Assembly: GCA_025062375.1 (NCBI GenBank)
Contig: JANXAG010000018.1
Coordinates: 1-36,354 of the forward strand
Direction of reading: 5' to 3'
Length of the DNA: 36,354 nucleotides
Origin: Anaerolineae bacterium
GTDB taxonomy: Bacteria; Chloroflexota; Anaerolineae; SpSt-600
In this document: positions 25,519 through 31,661 of the stretch, piece by piece
Numbering within the stretch: position 1 is the first letter of the stretch
Layout of the letters: each line of letters opens with the position of its first letter
The notes under the pieces: generated by a model
Databases searched by the model: none
The model's input: the letters and a program-made list of their open reading frames with translations, nothing else
What the model was told of the DNA's origin: nothing
Position numbers and translations under genes: made by a program

Positions 25519-25548
25519 TTGCTCCATTAAGGTTATAGGGGTTATAAT
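25519..25548 (+). promoter_or_regulatory. Probable promoter for the nitroreductase-Crp-rubrerythrin operon
   Basis: TTGCTC (25519-25524), 18-bp spacer, perfect TATAAT (25543-25548), followed by GGAGG (25567-25571) and the GTG start at 25580. No Crp- or Fnr-type palindrome could be seen around it. Confidence 0.55.
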
Positions 25549-25579
25549 TAGGGGGATAAGCTTCACGGAGGGTTTCATT

Positions 25580-26146
25580 GTGGACACTTATGAGGCTATT
25601 GTTTCAAGGCGCAGCATAGCTAAATTCAAGCCTGACCCAATCCCACACGAGGTTCTGGAGAAAATTCTCTCGGCTGCCCTGTGGGCCCCTTCTAAGATGG
25701 ATTTACAGAACTGGTATTTCGTAGTGCTGGGAGGGAGACAAAAAGAGAAATTTCTCCATCTGTTGCGCACTGAGTTCGCTCGCCTGGTAGTCACAGCCGA
25801 GGTTTCATCGCTGCACAGAATCTGGACTACAGAGTCTTTTCTACAGGCCGCAGCACAGGCTCCCGTTCTTGTAGTAGTATTTTCCGAGAAGCCTGTGGGT
25901 GAGGATCTGGATTATGCCCTTTCAGTGGCAGCGGCGGTGCAAAATTTATTGCTGGCGGCCTGGAACGAAGGCGTGGGAACCCACTGGTTCACCTATGGCC
26001 TTTATGCCGTAAAGGATGCCGTTTATTCTCATTTAGGCATAAAAGGCAAAGACCTCATAAGCTTTATCGTTATGGGTTACCCTGAGGAGGTACCCGAACC
26101 AACCATCCGCCAGAAAGGGAAGATTGAATGGCGAATGGAGCCCTGA
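25580..26146 (+). CDS. Nitroreductase family FMN protein
   Basis: A 188-aa flavoenzyme of the nitroreductase superfamily, which reduces nitroaromatics, quinones or flavins with NAD(P)H. The FMN-phosphate motif SRRSIAKFKPDPIP (~residues 9-22) and the APSKMDLQNWYFVV segment (~37-50) are typical. So are the later AAAVQNLLLAAWNEGVGTHW and MGYPEEVP. The start is GTG 25580, with GGAGG eight bases upstream; the longer frame from a TTG at 25505 would include the promoter. Substrate unknown. It heads an operon with the Crp/Fnr regulator six bases on. Confidence 0.88.
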   Translation: MDTYEAIVSRRSIAKFKPDPIPHEVLEKILSAALWAPSKMDLQNWYFVVLGGRQKEKFLHLLRTEFARLVVTAEVSSLHRIWTTESFLQAAAQAPVLVVVFSEKPVGEDLDYALSVAAAVQNLLLAAWNEGVGTHWFTYGLYAVKDAVYSHLGIKGKDLISFIVMGYPEEVPEPTIRQKGKIEWRMEP

Positions 26147-26152
26147 GAAGTT

Positions 26153-26857
26153 ATGGCCATAATTCCGGATAAAATCCGCATGTTCCCGATCTTTTCGGGC
26201 CTTGAGGAGAGGACTCTTCAGAGGTTAGCTTCGTTGATAATTGAAAGCTCCGCTCACGCTGGAAAGATCATATTCCTGCAGGGGGAAGAAGCCCGTTATG
26301 TCTACATAGTGGGGCGAGGTATCATCAGAACGCGGCGCGTTTCTCCTGAAGGAAAGGAAATAACGATTGATTACGTTGGGCCCGGCAGAATAATTGATCC
26401 ATTCTCAGCCGCTGATGGAAACCCATACACTATCACGGCCGACGCCCTGACGAACGCAGCTTTATACGCAATAGGCACGGAGGAGTTCCGGCGGATGGTG
26501 GAAGAAGACCGGAAATTGTGCGTCAATTTGCTCAAAGAGCTATCAGGCAGAGCTCGCCGTTTGACCGAGATGGTTGAAGAGATGGCATTGCATACGGTGC
26601 GGACCCGGCTGGCTCGCTTTCTCCTGCAGCAATCCAGGCACAGCGACCAGTACAGGCCCTGGACTCAGACCGAGATCGCTTCTCAGATTGGCACCGTGAG
26701 AGAGATTGTGGGGAGGATTCTACGGGATTTCGCCTCCCAGGGGCTGATAACTCGCCTGGGGGGACGTATTGTTATAGTTGACCGGGATAGACTTATGGAA
26801 ATAGCTCAGCTGGAAGGCTTGGAAAAGGAGGGTTGGAATGGAAATAGAAGCACTTAA
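26153..26857 (+). CDS. Crp/Fnr family transcriptional regulator
   Basis: A 234-aa regulator with an N-terminal cyclic-nucleotide-type effector domain (FLQGEEARYVYIVGRG; ~residues 40-56), a long dimerisation helix and a C-terminal winged helix. The recognition region is WTQTEIASQIGTVREIVGRIL (~169-189). The phosphate-binding cassette is poor: the region around IDPFSAADGNPYTITADAL lacks the Arg and Ser of true cAMP binders. It also lacks the N-terminal Cys cluster of Fnr, so the signal is unknown. Its place amid nitroreductase, rubrerythrin and Fe-S genes suggests redox or oxygen-linked control. The next gene starts 20 bp before its stop. Confidence 0.9.
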   Translation: MAIIPDKIRMFPIFSGLEERTLQRLASLIIESSAHAGKIIFLQGEEARYVYIVGRGIIRTRRVSPEGKEITIDYVGPGRIIDPFSAADGNPYTITADALTNAALYAIGTEEFRRMVEEDRKLCVNLLKELSGRARRLTEMVEEMALHTVRTRLARFLLQQSRHSDQYRPWTQTEIASQIGTVREIVGRILRDFASQGLITRLGGRIVIVDRDRLMEIAQLEGLEKEGWNGNRST

Positions 26858-27347
26858 AGCCATAGAAACGGCCATCAAAATAGAGGAAAAGGGCATAAAG
26901 TTTTATTCCGAAGCGGCGGAGAAGGTGGAAGATCAGGCAGCCCGGAAGATGCTGCGCAACCTGGCTCGGGATGAACAAAACCACCTTTATTTATTTCAAT
27001 CAATCCGTCAATCTCTGCTGGAAGAAGGCAGGTGGCCTACTCTTGAGCCCTTTCCGCTCGGGGAAGTAGCCCAATACATATTTCCCTCCCCTGAAGAAAG
27101 GGAAAAAGTTGAGGTCCCTCGCCACCACCAGGAAATTCTCCGCAGAGGGATGGAGATAGAGAAGGCCTCCATCAAGTTCTATTCAGAGCAGCTAGATAAG
27201 AGCCCCTCGGAAGAAGCACGCAAGGTGTATCAGTTCCTGGTGGAGCAGGAAAAGGGGCACCTGGCTCTCCTCCAGGCGGAGTACGATTACCTGACCCGCA
27301 CCGGCTTCTGGTTTGACTACCAGGAGTTTACCCTGGAAGCGGGATAG
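26838..27347 (+). CDS. Rubrerythrin-like ferritin-fold diiron protein
   Basis: A 169-aa protein with two-fold ferritin-like pattern: EKGIKFYSEAAEKV...DEQNHLYLF in the first half and EKASIKFYSEQ...EQEKGHLALL in the second. Each has the Glu and ExxH-type ligands of a diiron site. It has no C-terminal rubredoxin domain; the rubredoxin in this region is fused to the FTR gene further on. Such proteins reduce peroxide in anaerobes or handle iron. The ATG has AAGGAGGG just upstream and overlaps the Crp/Fnr gene. A hairpin terminator follows its stop directly. Confidence 0.85.
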   Translation: MEIEALKAIETAIKIEEKGIKFYSEAAEKVEDQAARKMLRNLARDEQNHLYLFQSIRQSLLEEGRWPTLEPFPLGEVAQYIFPSPEEREKVEVPRHHQEILRRGMEIEKASIKFYSEQLDKSPSEEARKVYQFLVEQEKGHLALLQAEYDYLTRTGFWFDYQEFTLEAG

Positions 27348-27369
27348 GGACTTTTGTCCCAGACTTTTT
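27347..27369 (+). terminator. Rho-independent terminator or attenuator after the rubrerythrin-like gene
   Basis: Stem GGGAC (27347-27351), loop TTTT, stem GTCCC (27356-27360), then AGAC and TTTTT (27365-27369). The stem is only five base pairs, so read-through into the ferredoxin operon is likely. Confidence 0.55.
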
Positions 27370-27379
27370 GGCTTTCGCC

Positions 27380-27388
27380 TGGTATAAT
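27380..27388 (+). promoter_or_regulatory. Extended -10 promoter for the ferredoxin operon
   Basis: TGGTATAAT, an extended -10 with perfect TATAAT at 27383-27388 and no good -35 at the usual spacing. It lies about 34 bases before the ferredoxin ATG. A promoter without a -35 commonly depends on an activator, and the upstream Crp/Fnr is an obvious candidate; that link is inference. Confidence 0.55.
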
Positions 27389-27421
27389 TTCTCACGAAAA
27401 TGCAAAGGTTGGGAAGGGGAG

Positions 27422-27649
27422 ATGAAACTGAAAGTAGATCAGAATCTGTGCATAAAGTGTGGTATGTGTGCTGCGGCTTGCCCTTGCGGGGCTCTTATCC
27501 TCAGCGAGGAAGGGCTTCAGTTTAATTGCCCCTCCGATTGCTCCCTCTATTTGCTTGGGGGGCCCGAGTTCTTCTTCCCCTGCGAGGAAGCATGCCCCAC
27601 AGGAGCCTTAAGTCTTGCTTTTGAGATCGCCAGCTTAAAAGGAGGTTAA
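27422..27649 (+). CDS. Small cysteine-rich ferredoxin
   Basis: A 75-aa Fe-S protein with nine cysteines. The first cluster is canonical: C10-x2-C13-x2-C16-x3-C20-P. The second set is unusual: C36, C40, C54 and C58-P, ending CPTGAL like a normal [4Fe-4S] motif but with a 13-residue insertion. Cys22 is extra. It likely carries one or two [4Fe-4S] clusters and passes electrons to redox partners such as the FTR-like protein downstream. The start is ATG 27422, just after GGGAAGGGGAG; the longer frame would include the promoter. DUF59 follows after one base. Confidence 0.87.
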   Translation: MKLKVDQNLCIKCGMCAAACPCGALILSEEGLQFNCPSDCSLYLLGGPEFFFPCEEACPTGALSLAFEIASLKGG

Positions 27650-27650
27650 T

Positions 27651-27938
27651 ATGGACAGGGTAACTGAAAAACAGGTAAGGGACGCTCTGCGCCAGGTGAT
27701 TGATCCCGAAATCGGGATGGATGTGGTAACTCTGGGGATGATAAGACAGGTCAACATCGGGGAAGGGGGAGAGGTGGAGGTAAAGATGGTGCTAACGGCT
27801 CCTTTCTGCCCTCTGGCTTCCTATCTTGTGGAACAGGTCCGGATGGCTGCAGCCTCAGTCCCCGGAGTTAAGGAGGTCAAAGTCACCCTTCTGGACGAGC
27901 GGTGGGATCCCAGCTGGATAGAGAGATCGGAGCTTTAA
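27651..27938 (+). CDS. DUF59/MIP18 family Fe-S assembly protein (SufT-like)
   Basis: A 95-aa protein of the MIP18/PaaD/SufT group, which acts in maturation of iron-sulfur proteins. The family pattern VIDPEIGMDVVTLGMI (residues ~16-31) and TAPFCPLASYL (~49-59), with the conserved reactive Cys, are present. Length is that of the stand-alone domain. AAGGAGG precedes its start, and it is followed directly by the desulfurase homologue, a pairing that supports a role in cluster building. Regulated with the ferredoxin operon. Confidence 0.92.
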   Translation: MDRVTEKQVRDALRQVIDPEIGMDVVTLGMIRQVNIGEGGEVEVKMVLTAPFCPLASYLVEQVRMAAASVPGVKEVKVTLLDERWDPSWIERSEL

Positions 27939-27951
27939 GGAGGTTTAAGAA

Positions 27952-29130
27952 GTGGAACGTCGTTATGTATATCTTGATAATGCTGCGGCTACCCGCCTTG
28001 ACGAGCGGGTTCTAGAAGCGATGTTGCCCTATTTCTTTGAAATCTACGCCGTGGCCACCTCTGAATTCGGATATTCGCCCGGGATAGAGGCCCGGGAAGC
28101 CCTGGATAAAGCCAGGGCTACAATCGCTGAAAAGCTCGGGGCTTCTCCTGAGGAGTTTATCTTCACATCTGGCGATACCGAATCATCCAACATAGCTCTC
28201 AAAGGGGTAGCTATGGCCCTGAGCCGTAAGAAAGGCCGGCATATAATCGTCTCCAAAATTGAGGATTTCCCCGTGCTCAACACAGCCAAAGCCCTGGAGA
28301 AACAAGGCTTCAAGGTAACCTACCTTGACGTGGACGAATATGGTTTTGTGGACCTAAATCAGCTGTGGGAGTCCATAACGCCCGAGACCATCCTGGTATC
28401 CATTCAGCATGCTAACCAGGAGATTGGGACTATCCAGGACATAAAGGCCATAGGGCAGATATGCCGTGATAAAGGTTGCCTCTTCCATACTGATGCCACT
28501 CACACTTTTACCCGTGTTCCACTGGATGTAAGGGAAATCCCTGTGGACCTGATAACGGTTTCCGCTCACACTATCCACGGCCCCAAGGGCATAGGAGGCC
28601 TCTACATCCGTAAGGGAACTCCTATAGCCAAGTGGATGGATGGAGGATATCAGGAGTTTAACCTGAGGGCGGGGCTGGAAAACATCCCCGGAGCTGTGGG
28701 TTTCGCCAAGGCTGTGGAACTGGTAACCCCGGAGGAGAATCAGAGGCTCCAGCAGATGCGAGATCGCCTGATAGATAGAATTCTTCAAGAGATACCCTAC
28801 ACAACCCTCAATGGCCACCGGTGGAAGAGGCTCCCCCAGAATGCTAACATAACTTTCCACTTTGTGGAAGGAGAATCCATAACCCTGCACCTGGACATGA
28901 GGGGTTTTGCCGTGAGCACGGGCTCGGCTTGTTTCAGCCGTTCTCTTGAGGCAAGTCACGTTATCTTGGGAATCGGCGGAGACCACGAGAGAGCCCATGG
29001 GTCCGTGCGCTTCACTTTTGGCCGATTTAACTCTATGGAAGATGTTGATGCTGTGGTGGAAGCCATCGCTGAGGTTGTGGAAAAACTGAGAGCCATAAGC
29101 CCACTGGGGAAGGAGGTAAGCCATGGCTAA
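27952..29130 (+). CDS. Cysteine desulfurase (NifS/IscS) homologue lacking the PLP lysine
   Basis: A 392-aa class V aminotransferase-fold protein, clearly IscS/NifS-like along its length. It opens YLDNAAATR and keeps the sulfur-carrying Cys loop STGSACFSRSLE (Cys327), the cofactor-contacting Asp181 (HTDATH) and the SVRFTFGRF Arg region. However, the lysine that forms the PLP Schiff base in SxHKxxGPKG is Thr207 here (SAHTIHGPKG; codon ACT at 28570-28572). The PLP-stacking His is Asp105 (IEDFPV), NNE is NQE (155-157) and DATQ is DATH. GTG 27952 has AAGGAGG eight bases upstream. It may be a PLP-independent persulfide carrier or scaffold rather than an ordinary desulfurase; Archaeoglobus IscS is a known lysine-less relative. 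Confidence 0.9.
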   Translation: MERRYVYLDNAAATRLDERVLEAMLPYFFEIYAVATSEFGYSPGIEAREALDKARATIAEKLGASPEEFIFTSGDTESSNIALKGVAMALSRKKGRHIIVSKIEDFPVLNTAKALEKQGFKVTYLDVDEYGFVDLNQLWESITPETILVSIQHANQEIGTIQDIKAIGQICRDKGCLFHTDATHTFTRVPLDVREIPVDLITVSAHTIHGPKGIGGLYIRKGTPIAKWMDGGYQEFNLRAGLENIPGAVGFAKAVELVTPEENQRLQQMRDRLIDRILQEIPYTTLNGHRWKRLPQNANITFHFVEGESITLHLDMRGFAVSTGSACFSRSLEASHVILGIGGDHERAHGSVRFTFGRFNSMEDVDAVVEAIAEVVEKLRAISPLGKEVSHG

Positions 29131-29563
29131 TCCATACGTCCTTGAAGCTCTCAAAAAAGCCCTCGCTGTTGAACTGAGCGCGATAGAGATTTACTCCGCC
29201 CATGCTAAAGCTATTCAGGAAGAGTATATAGCCGAAGGTGTGAGGGCGATTCTAGAGGTGGAGAAGCGCCACGCTCAGGAACTTACCGAGCGCATCAGGG
29301 CACTGGGAGATACCCCCATCGAGCCCGGAGGGAAAGAAACCATCCTGGGACGAGCTATTGGAGCCGCTTCCGCCCACGCTACTACCAGAGAGATGCTGGA
29401 GCTGGAACTGAGGGAAGAGCAGCTGGCCATTAAGGACTACGCTACCTTCATAGCCGAAATCACAGGCGACGAGGAAACGGTTGCTCTTATGGAAAGGCAC
29501 CTTAAGGATGAGATCGATCACGCCAAATGGCTTAAAAGGCAAATCGCTTCTCTTGGCGGATAA
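29123..29563 (+). CDS. Ferritin-like diiron protein
   Basis: A 146-aa four-helix ferritin-fold protein, distinct from the rubrerythrin-like gene 2 kb upstream. Diiron-ligand motifs are ELSAIEIYSAH (helix 1), EVEKRHAQEL (helix 2, ExxRH), ELREEQLAIKDY (helix 3) and HLKDEIDHAKWL (helix 4, ExxDH). Bacterioferritin- and Dps-like relatives store or oxidise iron. It overlaps the desulfurase homologue by 8 bp, which places iron handling directly alongside Fe-S assembly. No haem-ligand Met can be assigned. Confidence 0.87.
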   Translation: MANPYVLEALKKALAVELSAIEIYSAHAKAIQEEYIAEGVRAILEVEKRHAQELTERIRALGDTPIEPGGKETILGRAIGAASAHATTREMLELELREEQLAIKDYATFIAEITGDEETVALMERHLKDEIDHAKWLKRQIASLGG

Positions 29564-29566
29564 AAC

Positions 29567-29818
29567 ATGCGGAAGATTAAATTCTATGCTCTCAGCACCT
29601 GCGGGTGGTGCCGCCGGACGAAAAAGCTCTTGGATGAAAACGGGGCAGACTACGAGCTGATCTACGTGGACCTGCTTCAGGGGGAGGAGCAGAAAAAGGC
29701 TCTGGAAGAAGTGAGCAGATGGAATCCCCGCCTCTCCTTTCCCACACTGGTTCTGGACAATGAGGAAGCGATAATAGGTTACGATGAAGCCCGCATAAAG
29801 GAGGCTCTCGGATTGTGA
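29567..29818 (+). CDS. Glutaredoxin-like protein (CGWC)
   Basis: An 83-aa thioredoxin-fold protein with active site C12-G-W-C15, the cis-proline in FPTLVL (~residues 58-63) and a GYDEARIKEAL C-terminal helix. CGWC is nearer thioredoxin-style than the CPYC of classical glutaredoxins. The next gene encodes an FTR catalytic subunit, which reduces disulfides in thioredoxin-fold partners, so this protein is its probable substrate. The stop overlaps the next start (GTGA). Confidence 0.92.
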   Translation: MRKIKFYALSTCGWCRRTKKLLDENGADYELIYVDLLQGEEQKKALEEVSRWNPRLSFPTLVLDNEEAIIGYDEARIKEALGL

Positions 29819-30303
29819 GCGAGAGGTCACAAGAAGCGCTGGAGCTCTACGAACGCCTGCGGCGGGAGGCAGAATCCTCCGGTTATTACCTCAATCCTGA
29901 CCTGGAACTGGTGCTGGACCTGATGGAAGGTCTCGTTACCAATCTGAAGCGCTACGGCTACATGGCCTGCCCCTGCCGCTTAGCTTCTGGAGTGCGGGAG
30001 AAGGACCTGGATATAATATGCCCCTGCGATTACCGCGATGCGGACCTGGAGGAATACGGGGCTTGCTATTGCGGTCTGTATGTATCCGAAGAAGTAGCGC
30101 AGGGCAGGAAAAAAGCCAGCCCCGTTCCTGAAAGGAGGGGCACAGTCCTTCTAAAGGCTGAGGAGGAAAAACCCGTCTTCAGCGGTAAAGGAATGCCTGT
30201 GTGGCGCTGCAAAGTCTGCGGGTATCTCTGCGCTAGGCCTTCTCCACCCCTCAAGTGCCCTATCTGCAAGGCCGATAAGGACCGCTTTGAACGCTTTGCC
30301 TAA
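29815..30303 (+). CDS. Ferredoxin:thioredoxin reductase catalytic subunit fused to rubredoxin
   Basis: A 162-aa two-domain protein. The N-terminal part is the FTR catalytic (beta) subunit, which uses a [4Fe-4S] cluster to reduce a disulfide: CPC at C52/C54, CPC at C69/C71 and CYC at C84/C86. In plant-type FTR the last motif is CHC, so the cluster-proximal His is Tyr here. The C-terminal part is a rubredoxin, WRCKVCGYLC (C132, C135) and KCPICKADKDRFERF (C148, C151). No FTR alpha subunit is present, as in archaeal-type systems. GTG 29815 overlaps the glutaredoxin stop. Electrons probably flow from ferredoxin or rubredoxin to the CGWC partner; this is inference. The 3' end overlaps tyrS by four bases. 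Confidence 0.92.
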   Translation: MSERSQEALELYERLRREAESSGYYLNPDLELVLDLMEGLVTNLKRYGYMACPCRLASGVREKDLDIICPCDYRDADLEEYGACYCGLYVSEEVAQGRKKASPVPERRGTVLLKAEEEKPVFSGKGMPVWRCKVCGYLCARPSPPLKCPICKADKDRFERFA

Positions 30304-31571
30304 ACCACTTTCACAAGATGGTAATCCTTGCGGCCTTTCCTGAGCACCAGGAATTTCCCCTCAATGGCCCGGTCCAGAGCAACCCTTAGCTCAATATCGG
30401 TTACCCGCACGTTGTTGAGGTAAATTCCTCCGCCCTGAATGAGCCGGCGGCCATCGCTTCGGGAGGAGGCGACGCCGCATTTTACAAGAAGCTCTGTTAT
30501 AAGCATGCCTTCCCCGCTCAGCTCTTCCTTCCTCACCTCCGTCGAAGGGACATCACCGAAAATTTCCTCTACTTCTTCGGCCGTAATGTCCTGGATTTCT
30601 TCTCCGAAAAGGATTCGGGAGGCTTTTTCGGCCCGGGAGAGGGCGGTTTCGCCATGGACCATGCGGGTCACCTCTCGGGCGAGGGTTCGTTGGGCTTCTC
30701 TCTCTTCGGGGACTATGGCCACTTTGTGCGCCAGTTCTTCAATCCTATCAGGGGGGAGCAGGGTGAAAAACTTGAGGTAGCGCACGACGTCCCGGTCATC
30801 GGTGTTGAACCAGAACTGGTAGAACCTGTAGGGGGAAGTTAAGGCGGGGTCAAGCCACACAGTTCCAGCCTCGGTTTTGCCGAACTTGACCCCTGAGGCA
30901 GTGGTCACAAGGGGCAATACAAGGCCATAGGCTTTGCCTCCTCTTAGTCTACGGATCAGTTCAATGCCAGCGGTAATGTTGCCCCACTGGTCGCTTCCGC
31001 CCATCTGGAGTATGCAGTTGTAGCGGTCGTAGAGGACCAAGAAATCGTAGGCCTGAAGGAGCATGTAGCTGAACTCGGTGTAGGAAATGCCCTCCTCCTG
31101 CTCAAGCCGCCGCCGGACGGATTCCTTCGTAAGCATGTAGTTAACCGTGAAATGCTTGCCGATATCGCGCAGGAAATCTATGAGGTTAAGGGGCACAAGC
31201 CAGTCAGCATTATCTACCATTATGGCTGGGTTGGATTTGGAATCAAAGTCCAAGAAACGCTTAAACTGCTCCCGGAAACGCAATTTATTGGCCTCAATTT
31301 CTTCTTTGCGCAGCAGAGGGCGCTCCTTATCTTTCCCGCTGGGGTCGCCTATGAGGGCTGTGCCCCCACCTATGACCACGATGGGGGTATGCCCGTAGCG
31401 CTGCAAGTGCACCAAAGCCATTGTCACGAACAGGTTCCCCACCTGAAGGCTTGGGGCGGTGGGGTCAAACCCTATGTAACCGGCAACTTTTTGCGTGGCG
31501 AAGACCTCCTCAAGCCCGGGGGTTGAATCGTAAATCATCTCCCGCCATCTTAGCTCTTCAAAGACGTTCAT
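30300..31571 (-). CDS. tyrS: Tyrosyl-tRNA synthetase
   Basis: TyrRS charges tRNA-Tyr. The 423-aa class I enzyme has the expected GFDPTAPSL opening and tyrosine-pocket residues YMLLQAYDFLVLY and GGSDQWGNI. The KMSKS-equivalent is KFGKT (229-233), and an S4 RNA-binding domain is at the C-terminus (~355-420). The HIGH-equivalent reads QVGN (43-46). ATG 31571 has AGGAGGG upstream. The gene is monocistronic, and no T-box leader was recognised in the 90 bases upstream. Confidence 0.95.
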   Translation of the reverse strand: MNVFEELRWREMIYDSTPGLEEVFATQKVAGYIGFDPTAPSLQVGNLFVTMALVHLQRYGHTPIVVIGGGTALIGDPSGKDKERPLLRKEEIEANKLRFREQFKRFLDFDSKSNPAIMVDNADWLVPLNLIDFLRDIGKHFTVNYMLTKESVRRRLEQEEGISYTEFSYMLLQAYDFLVLYDRYNCILQMGGSDQWGNITAGIELIRRLRGGKAYGLVLPLVTTASGVKFGKTEAGTVWLDPALTSPYRFYQFWFNTDDRDVVRYLKFFTLLPPDRIEELAHKVAIVPEEREAQRTLAREVTRMVHGETALSRAEKASRILFGEEIQDITAEEVEEIFGDVPSTEVRKEELSGEGMLITELLVKCGVASSRSDGRRLIQGGGIYLNNVRVTDIELRVALDRAIEGKFLVLRKGRKDYHLVKVV

Positions 31572-31661
31572 AAGCCCTCCTGGTTTCGTGCTTAGTTTAA
31601 GCGGTCACCGCCTTCTTTTGCTGGCATCTGTGAAATATTATCTGCGATGGCTAAAAAGAGG

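Noticed and set aside
28354-29154. A 266-codon open frame antisense to the desulfurase homologue
   Set aside because: The sense gene is strongly recognisable and has a good ribosome binding site; the antisense translation has none.
31571-31661. T-box or other leader upstream of tyrS
   Set aside because: The gap is only about 90 bases and shows no T-box sequence or antiterminator structure.
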